Assembly (NCBI GenBank): GCA_006384855.1
Contig: VCJN01003035.1
Coordinates: 1-64,000, forward strand
DNA: 64,000 nt
Direction: 5' to 3'
DNA from: Tetraselmis striata
Taxonomy: Eukaryota; Chlorophyta; Chlorodendrophyceae; Chlorodendrales; Chlorodendraceae
Shown: one piece after another, positions 42,046 to 55,400 of the stretch
Layout: every line of letters starts with the position of its first letter
Numbering within the stretch: position 1 is the first letter of the stretch
Program-made: the position numbers and the translations under genes
Notes under the pieces: model-generated
Told to the model about the DNA's origin: nothing
Seen by the model: only the letters and a program-made list of their open reading frames with translations
Database searches by the model: none

Positions 42046-45000
42046 ATGGCAAGCCCCGCCACGGCGATGGGCGTTGCGGCGCCCGCCGCGAGCGGGCCCG
42101 CAGCGGCTGGCGTGTCGTGGTGAGTGCGGGGGCCTGCCGATGTGCCACCTGCTAGGTTAGGTGAAGGCAGAGGGGAGGGCCCGGGGGGGGGGGGGGGCTA
42201 GAGAGCGGAAGAATGGGGGGGGGGGGGCGAGGACGCACACGGGGGTTGGGGGGTCCTTGTGGAGAGCTTCGGTGAAATTGAACGAGAGCGGGAGAGAAAC
42301 TAGGGGGGGGGGGGGGGGGGGGAGGGTGCGCGACTTCGGCGCAAGCAGTTACTTGTGTGGCAGCTACGCATGATGTTGCGTGTACAGGGCGCCGACGTGG
42401 GGTCGATTGGTAGGACTGGAGTGCCCCAGTCCTCCACTCTTAGCGGAGTGCGTCGATGCACACTGGGAGATGTGATAACATGGGGGGGGGGGGGGGGGGG
42501 GGTTATCGGTGGTTCCTGGGCAGTCAACCCCCTGAGAGGCATGTTGCAGGTGCGCATTTGTGCCACGAGTCCGTAAGTGAACTTTCACACAGTGTACAGT
42601 ACCACCAGCGAAGCAATCGGCAAGAGGTAGAGGCAGGGAGAGAGAGGAATTGACATGCTTTCTATGTGTATTTGTGTGTGTTGGGGGGGGAGGGGGGGGG
42701 ATGATAAGGACCAAGGACCTGATGTGTCATGCGGCGCTGCACAGCATGCTCCCACAGACCATCTGAAGGAGATAGTACGAGCTTAGCTTTTTACTCAACC
42801 GGGATGCCGTGACGCCCTCAAACCACCTACAGCTCCATGTATGATTTCTCTCCCTCTCTCTTTCTCTCGAGAGGGTGGTGGCGGTGGGTGGGTGGAGATA
42901 GGGGGGGGGGGGGGACCCTTACGGACTCATTGCAGATGTGGCCTACCACGTGCTTCTGGCCTTCCACCACCTGACAGTTCTGATGCGGGGGAAGCTGGCA
43001 GAAACTGTGTGTGTGTTGGCGGGGGGGGGAGGGGGGGGAGGGAGGGGCTTTGCCCCTGAGACAGGTGGCACATGTGCGCCACGATGTGAGCCGAGTGCTG
43101 CTCAGCTCTGTGGGCACAATGCGCACTCTCCCAGCAAATCAATGGTCGCGGGAGATCATGTGTACACAGAGAGACAGGGAGAAGGGGGGAGGGGGGGGGG
43201 GGGGGGGGGGGGGTAGGTCACATTTCAGGGGGGGGGGGGGGGGAGGCTACATCTTGAACTGGCTGTATATGAGGTCAGCCACGTACTTCCGTCTCGTGAT
43301 AGTCATCGGCAGGAGCAGTGCAGGAAGGGTGGCATTCCGCTGCCCTCCCCACCCTGAAGCCACCTCCCATCAGCACCAGCCTGTGCTGCTGGTAGCCGCG
43401 GCTGACGGGGCTGCTGGGCAATGTGGCCGGCTTGGCAGGTGGCGGCGCTACACGCGCTGGCGGCAGACCAGCCAGCAGGAGGCGGTGGCCGCGGAGCGGC
43501 AGCTGATGGCGGTGCGCGGCGACGGCGGCGCGGAGGCGGCGGACGTGCCCCTCAGCTGTGGCAACACGATGCACACGCTGAGCGCCGGGCAGCCCAGCGC
43601 GGCGGGGCCGGCGCCGCTGGTGTGCGTGTCGGGCTACGGCGCGGGCGCGGGCTTCTTCTGGAAGAACATCGGCCCGCTGGCGGCGGACAACCAGGTGAGG
43701 GCCCGCATCATGGGGCGCAGCCTAAAGATTCGATTTGGGTTCTGATGATCGAGGCACCCATTGTGTTGATACCATACGGGCAGCATTTGCTATCGCGGCT
43801 CTTAGAGAGATCAACATCAGGATCCAGTGCGACTCGGGAATCGATCAGTTATTCATACCTAAGTGCCTGGTGCATCAGGCCAATAGGGGCTAGGTCTCAC
43901 TGCCTGCCGCAGGGTCGGCGCATACACTACAGCGGCAGCGTGGTGTTTGATGCAACTGAGGAATCGGCTCCTAGCGATCAACATCATGTTCCGGTCTGAT
44001 TCGCCTTATAAACTTGATACATCGGGGCTCAGTGCCTGGTGCATCAGATGAATCAGGGCCGCCGAATATCACTAGTATCGATGCATATGGTAAAGGCGTC
44101 TGTCATCAATCGTCAGCATGATCCGATCTTGGCGCACCTGATGCATCTGATCTCGACCCCTTAACGGACACCTCACGCGAGCCCTTATGCAACCGCTCAG
44201 GTGCTGGCGGTGGACCTGCTCGGCACCGGCCTGTCCAGCCGCCCCGCCTTCAAGGCCAAGGACACCGCCGCCGCGGAGGACTTCTTCGTGAGCTCCCTCT
44301 CCGACTGGCGCCGCCAGATGGGGCTCGACAAGATGATCCTCGTGGCGCACAGCATGGGGGGCTACCTCGCTACTGTGTACGCGCTGCGCCACCCGGAGCA
44401 CGTGCAGCACCTCGTGCTCGTGTCGCCCGCGGGCATCGTGAGCGCCCCCCCCTCCCCTACCCTCCTATCCTCTCACCCCGTCATCCGCCAAATACACCTT
44501 GGCATCACTGTCTTGGACCTCCCTCCCCCCACATGTATTTTCTACATGGACATTATATCTACCCAACATGGAAGTTGGTAGATACAATGCGCCTTTTTGT
44601 TGTTCCTGCAATGTTGTAACCATCACTGTCATTCAAAGTACTTCATGAGAGGCGATCAAGGACTTAAACGCCGCGGTAGAATGGGCAACTTCTTTAGATG
44701 ACCTCAACATAACATGCACCATCATATGTGTACTATCGGACAGTCATGGCGACACCAGATGACTGTCAAATTCTTAAAGGACTTGACGAAACAGAAACGT
44801 CATTGTCGGTCGAAATGCACCTCGGTTGGCTGCAAGACACGAAAGCCCGACAAGTGCTTAGCGTGTTGTTGCTTACGAAACACCCGGACCCTTCTCCCTG
44901 TCTTTAGTCGGACGATCTGCCCCCCCCCCCCCCTGCTGAGGCGCGCCCCTGCTGACCTTCCATCCGCGGTCTCTGCGCCTGTGTTTCCCTGCGCGGCAGC

Positions 45001-48000
45001 CCGCGATGCCGGCGGACTGGGAGCCCAAGGCGGTGCGCTCCACCTTCAGCGTGGCGGGCGCGGCGTGGCGCACCGCCAAGTCGGCGTGGGACTGCGGCAT
45101 CACGCCTGGGGCCGTCACGCGCAGCCTGGGGCCCTGGGGCCTGGGCCTCGTGGACCGCTACGTCGGCCGCCGCTTCCGGTGAGCCCACACCCGGATCGTT
45201 AATTTTAGTAGGGGGGGGGTCCACATCAGAGTTGCGCGCGACAGGCTGCATTCCACCTGATTTCCCAAATCCCTACTCAAATTCAGCTGAATTCTTTTCC
45301 AGTGAAAATCCCATGGGAAATTCCTTGAACTGACCGGAATTCATTCTTAATTCAGCTTTGATTAGTACGATACTCATGATTCCCCCTCAACCCCAAAACC
45401 CCCGCGATTGTACTCATCCTTTAATTAGAATAATTTTGGGAATTTTGTCTGTATTCCAGAGTTCCACCTGAATTCAGTTGAATTCAGTTCCGTTGGATAT
45501 CCCTTGGAAAATATATCGAGTTTCATCCGGATTAGAATTCACATCCTGAATTCACACCATGCTTCTGTAGCCAGGATCCTCACCCAGCTGTACACTGCAA
45601 AGCGCACAGTGATCTTTTTCCCAGCGGCAGCAATTCGTTTGTGAGTTCAGACTGAATTCCTGGTTTCTGCCGGAATTCAATCCTGGAGGAGCTGTGGAAG
45701 CCGCCCGAACGCCGCTTCTGCGCAACCACAATTCACACACAGGAAAGGAGGGCCGGGGGGGGGGGGGGGGGGGGGGGCGTGCCACTCCTGGCAGGCAGGG
45801 GCAGGGCTGCCGCGACTGAGTGTGTGTGTGTGTGTGGCGCAGGACGGTGGGGGAGGGGCTGACGGAGGCGGAGGTGCCGGCGTTCCGCGACTACCAGTAC
45901 CACATCCTGGCGCAGAACGGCAGCGGAGAGGTGCGCGCCACCGCTGTGTCGCTCAACGGCAAACCCCCTCACTGTTCACTATGTTGAGTGTGACTTTGTG
46001 TGAGGGTGCCCGTGCATGATGGCGTACCACCCGGTCCTTATAGTGCATCCACTGGACCTCTGACGTTTGTGGTGCCACAGTGTTTAGTTCATATTTCTTT
46101 ACATGTCATGTCTTTAAACCATTGCGATGTCATGTGCCCCCCCCCCTCCGCTACTCCTCTGCAAAGTGTTCACCAAGTGGTCTGAGTGGTGACACGAATC
46201 GTCGGAACCCGGTCTCTGTCACTCAATAATTGGATCTTATTTCAAGGGAGAAAGGGGGTGGGGGGGGGGGGGGGGGAGGGGCAGGTACATTGTCGAAAAT
46301 GTGCCCTGGCTTCATTACAAGCTTTGGGGAGGGGCGAGAATGCCTGAGAGGCAGACCTGCGAAAATGAACGAAGTGAGGGGTGGGTGGGCGTGGCTGTCG
46401 CGGCGCTACCCCATGGTGGGTACTCCGCGACAAATGGAAATAGTGACAGACAAGCCCCATGGTGGTTTAAAGCACACTACAAAGCAGCATGCGGGAGCAG
46501 CGCGACCCGGGATCTCCCGGTGTCTTTTCCCTTATGTCTGCAAAAGCATATAGCCCCACCTGCACACAAGGCACGACGTGTGTATCCCATTGTACAATTG
46601 ATACATTGGTCCAACATTGAAGTGTTATTTTCGGAATTGTTACCTTGTAAACACAAACCGTCAGCGGATAACATTTTGTCATTTTTGAGCCCCCCCCCCC
46701 CCCCCCCCCGCGAAGAGAAAAAAATACATTATATCGAAGAAATAAATCGGAATACAATATGAATACATAACAATCCATTCCGACGCGAAGGTGCAAAACA
46801 ATCCATTTTTTGGCCCAGCGGACCATATTTAAGTGTATGGTACTCATAAGAAAAATAGCATTTCTAGTGCCCCGTCCGGTCCCCGCCCGCTAACTGGGCT
46901 GTCCTGTCCCACGCGCAGCACGCCCTCCGCCACATCCTGCAGCCATTTGCCTGGGCGCGCCAGCCGCTGGAGCACCGAATCGCGGAGCTGCAGGTGCCGG
47001 TGACCTTCATCTACGGCGACAACGACTGGATGCTGAGCATCGACCCGCACGCGCCGCAGCGCTTCCTCAGCGCGCTCCCGCCGCGCGCCGCCGCCGCCGG
47101 CAACAGCCCCGACAGGAAGGTCTACACCGTCCCCGACGCCGGCCACTACCTCTTCATCGACCAGCCGGTGCGAGGCCGCCACCGCTTTCAACACCCGCAC
47201 TCTGCGACCCTTCCCACGGCGACGCCCCCTCTTGCGGACAAACCCCTCCCGCCGGCAATGTCACTAATCGGCGTATACAATCCGCAGTCTTTCACTTTAG
47301 TTTCAGCTTCCGCAAGCGGAGCTGGGATTACCCCCCCCCCCCTTCTCCCCGCAAATACCGCGTTACTACATTATGTAAACACATTTATGTGACTGCATTT
47401 ACTCGTGATATCAACGCCGGTGTTTATGTGATTATGTGACAAATGTGAGGAAATCATGCGTCCATTCGAAATAACATTCTGAGTTCGTGTTCTGAATAAG
47501 TTGCGATGCAGTGCCAACGACAGTCGCTACCAACTGTATTATGCTTATTATGGTTATTATGCTTATGGTTTTTTATTCGGCGTTACTACGCACCCACAAT
47601 ATGAATTCTTTCCATAAGCATCAGATTGGGCTTGCGTGTGACCTATAAGAACAATCGCTATATTTCCGCTTTGGTTTTGTCCAGATTTGACCTCTGGCAG
47701 GCAGGGCGGCAGGTTCTTACGCGCAGCGTCCTTGCCACCGCACCGGCACGCATAGAGGCAATGTATCGGCCGCGTGCTGCAAATACGTATCACTCGGCAG
47801 TTTCTTATGTTGCAGCCCCCTAGCTAGTGATTGAACATGTCCTCCCATAATGTCTGGTATGAAGGAATTGGCGGGGACTCCCAAGCGCACTGCTGTTGAC
47901 GTTTGCCCCCCCCCCCCCCCCCCCCCCCCCGCCCCCCCAAAAAACTGTCCCTTTCCCATCAGGAGCTCTTTCACAACATCATCAAGCGAGTCTCCGCCAT

Positions 48001-48016
48001 GCATGCAAACTCGTGA
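42046..48016 (+). CDS. CGI-58/ABHD5-like alpha/beta hydrolase, 7 exons
   Basis: Exons 42046-42119, 43439-43694, 44201-44437, 45000-45178, 45843-45930, 46919-47167 and 47963-48016 join in phase to about 378 residues. Motifs match the ABHD4/ABHD5 family: W-rich N-terminus (SWWRRYTRWRQ), oxyanion-region VSGYGAGAGFFWKNI, VDLLGTGLSSRP, nucleophile elbow VAHSMGGY (Ser161), GITPGAVTRSLGPWGLGLV, YGDNDWM (acid around Asp312-314) and AGHYLFIDQP with the HX4D motif (His354-Asp359). Animal CGI-58 lacks the Ser; plant and algal forms keep it and can act as lipase or lysophospholipid acyltransferase, with a role in lipid-droplet turnover. No signal peptide is evident. Exon 1 (24 codons plus two bases) is the least certain. 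Introns hold many homopolymer tracts. A truncated duplicate of exons 6-7 lies at 62263-63769. Confidence 0.88.
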
Positions 48017-48278
48017 CCCCGCAGCTGCTGGGAGCGTCCCTTGCCCGACAGCGGGACCCCGTCCAGTCCTACCTCTGAGGGGATCCCACAATGCTAGCAA
48101 CGCGAACTAATGGCGTTCATAACGATATTTCAACTACGAAACGACACCCCCGGACGGAGTTCGAGAGTTGTCCTTGCGGCTTGTGAATGGAAGGTGCATG
48201 ACACATTCCTGACCGCGCAGCAGCTGCCGTGGATGCACACCAACGCACTCTTGCTTAACGGCGCACGATAGTTGCCTG

Positions 48279-48283
48279 TGTAA
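48279..48283 (+). promoter_or_regulatory. TGTAA polyadenylation signal of the ABHD5-like gene
   Basis: TGTAA 263 bases after the stop codon, the first good match downstream. Confidence 0.5.
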
Positions 48284-51200
48284 TAAATGCCGCACATGCC
48301 GTGTGCAGTGATTGGCTACAGAGCTGCCGTATGGGGTGATTATCGACTAGCATTGGTAGTGATTGGCTGCAAGACGGCAGGATCATGGAGGGGGCGCGCC
48401 TCAAGCAATGCATGCCCTTGCCATCCATGTCTTCACAGCGGTCTACAGTCCCTCTCGTAAGTCTTGCCCTGTATGTATCTGTCCATATCGCCACATCAGC
48501 ACCGGCGGCGCCAACCGCCGAGTTGTGCAGTAGAGCATTTTTAATTATACAAGTAACGAAGAATATTCATAACGGCTTGAGATGTGCTAGATGGCGCCGG
48601 GGGGGGGGGGGGGGGGGGCTGCCTGTTATGCTCGTGATTCTGCTCTGCGCAGGTTAAAATCCTGTCGGGGCCCTCGGTGTAAATATAACCAAGGGGCGAA
48701 TTTGGGGGGGGGCGGGGGGGGGGGGGGGGGGGGGGGGGGGGGATGCAAATATTTGTAGGTTCTCCTACAAACCATAAAACAGTGGCTTACCGCGCCGACT
48801 GCGACGCGGCTTGATAAGGTCACGCACGTGGCGGCTGCGGCTCCTCTGTTCCCCTCCTCACCATCATCCTTCTCGACGCTGACGCACAGAAACCAAACTA
48901 GCGCGTCGACAGAGCATAAAAATTGAGCGATAAATATAGCAGCAAAATCGTTAAAAAAACAAAGCATAGCTATGCGGCAGTTTCGGCGTCGGTGCCCATC
49001 TGCACATGTCCAAGGTTGGTGGCGGTGGTGGAGCCACAATGGCCGCGGCTGCTAAACGAGTGCTGCGGCGGCGGTTCGACACCGATCGCTGGCCGACCGC
49101 CGACCGGCCACGACGAGGCGACCATCTTCGCAGCAGCCATCAGCGACGAGTCCGTGGCGGAAGAGGTCGCGTCAGCGATGCTGGTGTAGTGCTGCTCCTC
49201 GTCGACCGGCAGGCTCCACGCTAGCTCCGCCAGCAACCGGCTCCCACGCCGGTTGGACTGCCGTTTCTTTTGCTGCTTTTGCTTCTCCTCTGTCTCCGCA
49301 GCCGCAACCTGACGCAACCCTCGTGTCTTTCCTCCTTGTCGCCATTGCAGTGTTCCTCGCTAGCGCCCATCATCGCTGCCGTGTCATCGGCACCCAAACT
49401 CTCAGCCTCTGCGCCGAGAGCCTCCTCAACAGTGGGCTCGGCAGACTTGTCATCGCCAGCAGCCTGATCCTGGACACTGGGATCAGTTGTTTTGCACTCG
49501 TGAAGCCTAGCCATGCGTTGGCGGTGTCCTTCATCGCCGTTCTTAGGGCTCGCGTGGTGTTGCGATGCGATCAAAACGTCATATTCATCGTCCTCCGCCA
49601 TATAGACATGAGTTTGTTCTATTCCCGTGGCGACCTCCTGGCCGTCGTCGTTCTCCTTGCCACTACGCACGACCTGCACGGCACATCACCCAATCCGCTC
49701 TTCTTAAAGCCAGTGAATGTGTGCACCGTGGCTCAGCGGTGTGCGATTTGCAAACTTTGCGCACCTATAGTCATCTGCCATCATTGACGCCTCGTCGGCA
49801 ACATATACTCTGTCGGCACCCCCTACCAGCCGCACAGCACATCCGCCGGCGTGCCGTTGGCGTGCCACGCGCGCATACCTGCTCCTCAGCTGCTCCACTA
49901 GCAGCATGGGACTAACTGTTGCGGCCGCCGCCGGCGCGTCACCCTCCCCGCCGGCCGACGCGCCCGGCTGAGCCGAGGCCGCCGCCAGCGACGGCGCATA
50001 TCGAGCGCGATCAACTCTGCATCATTCTCGGCCAGGGGAAGGGGAACATCGCTGGATTTACATGTTTGCTGCTCTTTCATACTATCTGCATCTTATTTTG
50101 CATTTGCACATTTGCACATATTTGCAAATTTGCTGCTTTTTCACACTGATGGTCCGCCGCTGCTGCAGGGTCATCGTCAAGTGAGTGTCCGGAACAAAGG
50201 ATTTATTATGGATGGATCCAAGAATCTTCAATTACTATTATAGTTGATAATCGTACTCGTATGATGTAAATAGCTTGCAGTGCTGGTACCGTACTACCTG
50301 TGGTACTGGTAATCATTTTTCTATTGAAAGTGGCACAGTGCATAATCGTTGTATAAATGATAATCATGCAGCCTAATACTGCAGTAGGAAATCTCTATTA
50401 CTACTCCTTCCATGTAGCTACTGTTGTTATTAAATAAGGATATTGGTCGCCATATATATCCGATTATATCGATTATATGAGTACAGACTATCTTTTGCCA
50501 TGTAGCAATGAGTGTAGAGTCGTACAGGTACGTACAGTACCCGTTACATACGTAAGCAACATCCGATATAACTATGTAATAAATGAATCCGTAGGTTACC
50601 TCTGACGGCATGCGTCTGTTCAACATGCTCCTTAAAATCTCAGTAGATGAATATAAGACGGAGTGCAAACATACATCCACCAAGGCCCTTCAGAACTAAA
50701 CAATTATTGGGCGGTGGTAAGAATCCTTTTGATCTTGATTCATACTGTCAAGTGAGCCCCGGCTGCATGACAAATCAGAATGTGGTGATGCTTTCAGTTC
50801 ATTACTCAAAAGATTCACTGTCACCAGCTTTGTCGGTTGAGGGGACGTTGATGCCATTCACTGTATTTCTCTCTCTGCTTTCTCCCTCCCCTATCAAGCG
50901 ACAATATTCAGAGCAGCAGATGTACCCTGTACAGGTAGCTCTGCGTGCTAAATGATAATGCAAAGTCGGATAAAGGTGCCAATTGTCGCATTGTGGTTTT
51001 CAGCAGCTAGGGGGCTGGTACGCCCACCGTGTGGCGCTTGGATGCTGGCTGCACTGTCACACTGCAACCATCCACCCGAATGGTATTTCATGGTCCTGCC
51101 ATGGCGCGTCAATCGGCGCAAGCGTAGAGCCACTGCGTCATGGCACTGGCCCTTGGTAGGCCATGCTCAGGCCAGGTATGCGGTCTGCGCACCGTCCTTG

Positions 51201-51377
51201 GCATCGCACCTCCTGACATCTCAGCCGGCTGTATAGCCTCACGGGGGCGTGTCCCCCTCAGCCCATCTCACTCGTAGGAGGGCACGCTCTGCAACATCTT
51301 CTCCTGATGGCGCAGGCTGGCGCTCGTGGCAGAATGATGCCGCCCCCCCGCATGTACGCCGATCCAACATCTCTTCA
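48284..51377. other. no confident gene; homopolymer-rich
   Basis: Contains poly-G runs near 48600-48618 and 48704-48742 (one C interrupts the second at 48713). Minus-strand ORFs at 48970-49317 and 49221-49679 (acidic then Arg/Lys-rich) and 49704-49907 (with VEQLRSRYARVARQRHAGG and an ADEASMMADDY segment) could be a broken transposon gene, but no family is recognised. 50200-50640 is AT-rich with no gene. Confidence 0.4.
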
Positions 51378-52430
51378 CTAGGCCAACAACACATACTCCC
51401 TGGGCACACCGAGCGGCTGCAGCTTCGTGATATACTGCTGCTCGAGAGCTGCCAGCTGCGAGGCTGTGAACAGCGACGCGTCCCCACCGGTCGCACCCTT
51501 CCGGATGTGCGTGTTCTTCAGCACCCCCAGCCACCGCATAAACTTTAGCCCGGCATCCCCCTGGTCAGCCCGCTTCATGTTCTCAAAGGATGTCACGTTG
51601 ACCACATCGGCGAGCTTCTCCTCACTCACGGGTGCCATGCCCATGAAGGAGGCGATGCGGCGTGTGGCGGCTGTGGAGTCGGCCTTGAGGTCCTCGTAGC
51701 GGAGCAGCATGACGTCCGGGTCATCCCTTCGAGCCCACCACGACGCAACATGATCAAACCACGACCCGTTCTCCACGTTGCCATTGATCCAGTCTTCGAA
51801 GAAGGCGTGCCACCCACCCTCGTAGGTCCAGCTCTCCGTCCCGTAGTGGAACCCCATACCCCAGACCTGGTTCCAGTGGCTTATCATCTGGTCCTGGGCG
51901 TTGCGCATCAGGTAGATGAACTTTGCCTTGCCGTTGCGGGCAACGTGGTCCCGCGAAGGCCAGTGCGACTTGAAAACCCTCGGACTGGGCCAAGCGTTGA
52001 GTTGCTCAATGCTGTGCCCAAACCCCTGTTCCCCCCACCCAAGGTCAGGAAGCTCCGGCTGGGGGCAGAACCGCACGGTCGTCTTCTGTAGGTTGCCCGC
52101 GTAGCTGGCGGCGGGGTGCCCGTGTAGCGCCGCGAGTATCCCGATGGCCCAGGTCGTCCCGCTCTTGACGTACGACACCACCTAAGTGTCGCCGTCTCGG
52201 TGCACAAAGCGGCTCTGGAGCTCAGGGACGCGCTCGGCGCTGTACAGGGCCTGCGCTGGGAGCCCGCCGACGTCGATCAGCCGCTGCCGCCCGTGCGGCC
52301 AGGGGCTCTGCCCGGGCGCTGTCATCATGTGACGGAGTAGACAGGCCATCAGGGCCGGCGTCGCCGCTGCAAGCGCGGCGCAAGCCGCGGCGGCCACCGC
52401 GGCTGCCAGCGGGGAGCAGCATCGGCGCAT
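51378..52430 (-). pseudogene. PAPS-dependent sulfotransferase with one in-frame TAG
   Basis: A single uninterrupted exon of 351 codons except for TAG at codon 83 (52182-52184). The N-terminus (MRRCCSPLAAAVAAAACAAL) is a hydrophobic Ala-rich segment, probably a signal anchor or Golgi/plastid targeting sequence. The TAG falls between GDT and VVSYVKSGTTW, the 5'-phosphosulfate-binding loop. The 3'-phosphate motif RNAQDQMISHW, a DVMLLRYEDLKAD segment and a C-terminal IRKGATGGDA (the RKGxxGxW region, lacking the usual Trp/Lys) follow in frame. It belongs to the cytosolic-type sulfotransferase superfamily and would transfer sulfate from PAPS to a small acceptor. Everything outside the stop looks conserved, so the lesion is very recent, a sequencing error, or read through. 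Confidence 0.85.
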
Positions 52431-55400
52431 CGTTCCCGTGTCAAGTAGGGAGGAGACTGCGGCGGGCTGCTGCCGACAAAAACGCCCTATGGCTGCCCGT
52501 GCCAGTCCGATCTCCCCTGGCGGTAGCCGTAGCGTAGCAGGTGAAATCCTTCCACAGTTCGGTACAGGTGGACAGGGTGCGGGCAGTAAGAGTAGACCAA
52601 ACCGCGCCAGCGCGGTATCGCAAGTGAGCAGCAGCCGCCGCCCGTGCGAAGGCGCAGCACCCAGTCATAATTACGTAGCGATTTCACCGAACGACGACGG
52701 ATTGCCGCTAGTGATATGGTCTAGCGACTAATCCTTATATTTCGCAGGAGCTGTGGTGACAGTGGCGACTAAATTATGTTTTTGGAAGAGGCGGCACTAC
52801 GAATCGCGCGCTTTCCGCTTAGGAGGCAGCGTTTATACGAATAATCTAACTAAACAGTCATCACCTACCGACAGCTGCTGCGACAGCTGAACCAGCTGAA
52901 GAAGCGTTGACCTCCAACGGGCAACAACCGCAGGGGCGACGCGCAAGAGGAAGAGCAAGCGACACTAGGTCAGGGTGTAGTGGGCCGCGTTGTAAGGATG
53001 GCAAGCGTTGCCACACACACCGTCGGTCGGGTAACGCTCCACAAGACCACAATGTGGCAACCACACTATTCTACCGGACACCTTGTAATTGGCACGTAAT
53101 GCCATGTATTTACCCCGTAATTCTAATAGTGGAATGACACTGGTATGTAGTCGTACCGTGACATACTCGTAATAAACTCCATTAGGCGCATATCGCACGT
53201 CATCGCGATGCTACATCCGCGGTGGACTACTTTGCTTTTGGCTCTAGAAGCGCGACAACATCGCATTATAATGTTATGTATCGTTGCGCGATATACCGCG
53301 CAGCAGTGGGCGGCGAGCCGCGCAGTGGACGGGCGGAATACAATATTTACATCCGGTTTCGGCAGCGACTGCCTATGGTCGTGCCGCGGCGGGCTTGCTT
53401 ACGGGTGGCGGCAGCTGCTACTGCTATTGCCATGGCGGCCTATCCTAGCGGCCGGCCCGCGTCCCGAACGGTACACTGCCCGCCCAGGCCCCAACACCGC
53501 TCCTGGCCCAACACCGCCTCGGCCCCCGGCCGGCACTTCAGCCGCCGGCTTGGCAGGATGCTTGGCCTTCTTGGCCGGGGGCTCCGGGCTACTATCCTCG
53601 TCGACGTTGTCGCCGATGAAGGCTTGCGTGGCGGCTAGGTTCTTGACCGCATCGGTGTCAGTTGTGCTTGGTGATGCCGCCCGCCTTCTTCTGCTTGATG
53701 CTGCCTCAGCTCGCCCGCCATGCCGTGGAGCTATGGCGACGAAGCGGTGCCCGCCAACAGCAACGCCGCGATCCGGCTCACCGCGGCTGGACTTGGAGTA
53801 GCCGACGAGCGTTGAGCACTCGATGGGATCGGCTTCCCGGCAAACGTAGAGACCGGCGGGGGTCGAACACAACAGTTGCAAAAGTCAATATGCGTGTTGA
53901 ATGCTTGTCACGGAGGTGGTTGTGTAATCGAGCAAGTGCGAAAACAAACGCGACTCAGCTATTGCTTCCGAGTGCAGCGTCTCCTCGCCCTTGAACACCA
54001 CGTTAGAAGCAGGGGGGCACTTGCCCGCCCGGCTTGGTAGTACCTCCCAAGCTCGCTCTCTTGCCATGCCTTTGCTAGGTGGAGGGCTTTCGCGAGTTGA
54101 TCGTCGCTCGGCAATGCTCCCTTCTTCCCAGCTTAGGGGTCCTTGCCCCCATCCGGGAAGTAGTGCCGAGCGAGGTAGTTCCTCACGTTATTCGCCTGCT
54201 TCCTAGATAGCACAAGATGCACCGTCAGCACAACCCACAAGGATGGTCACAATGGGGATGGGAGGAAGGGGGAGGGGTGTACTCTCGGAACGCGGCAATG
54301 ACGGTGTCCTTGGCGTAATAGTAGTTTTCGGTGGTGTAGCCGGCACGGAAGTTGAAGGTAGGGCCGGCATGTACGGGGGATACCGGCTAATGTTGATATA
54401 TATGGTCGGAATGCGAGTACTGCACATAACGACCTCGGCTGGTGCTAACAATTCTTAACTGAGCTTACAAGGATTACGCCACTTAGGTTTCTAGCCTAAT
54501 TAGGATTTTGTGCGCACCTCTCAGCAGTTCACCACGCGTGTGCAGCCGTGTGCAAGCACGACTGCAAACTACATTCATCGGGTCGTATATATAGGATATA
54601 TATACCGGGGGGGGGGGGGGGGGGGGGGTTTCCGGAGTGCAAACCGCACTTCTTCGCCGTCCATTAAGTGTGATGGGCCGGCGGTTGCGGCGCTACCACG
54701 CTACGAGGCCCGCGCGGCACCCATTGCTATGGCGTCGTCGCTTGGCGACCTCGAGGCAGCAGCAACCACCGCACGTGACGTTGAACAGCCAAATAGTGGC
54801 TCCATTAATATGCATAGAATGCAGTTGTCGTGTTGTGCCACGAAATGGTCAAACTCGAGGGGACCGAGTGGCAGCCCATCGTATATGCTGGTCACTCGCG
54901 GTCGAATATGGCTGACAATGTGTCACTTTACTACGAGAGCGTGGAAATCTAAGTCGGACACTAGCTGCCTCGTCATCATCACGATATTCTGAGGGTTGGA
55001 CGAGTGTGGCGTAGGGGTGGTTGCGCTAGGCTTACGCATGCTGAGGCGCACGCGGACGAGGCGTGCGCACCACGCATTCCCGGGGTTGTTGTATCTGTGT
55101 TAGATGCTCAGCAGATAGACGCCGATAATCTACCGAGATAATGACGTAAATCACTGTGGCCCCCAAGCGATCGGCGTGCACCCGGCCGAGCATCTACTGC
55201 TATATACCGAGTTGACTCACACCCTGCCGTTGCGGGCAGCTAGACGCGACTATTGGGGGCAAATAAAGCGCTCTATCGACTGCCGAGGGTGCGAGCTGTC
55301 TCGCGGCAGAGCTGGTGGCCGGTGACTGAGGCGCTGCGGCGTATTATAGAGAGCAAGTGGCCGGTGGCTGTGGCGGAATTTTACGACGTCCTCACCATGC

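Noticed and set aside
43011..43438. Coding extension upstream of ABHD5-like exon 2
   Set aside because: The frame is open only because it reads Gly/Arg through poly-G runs; the cag acceptor at 43438 and phase match with exon 1 favour an intron.
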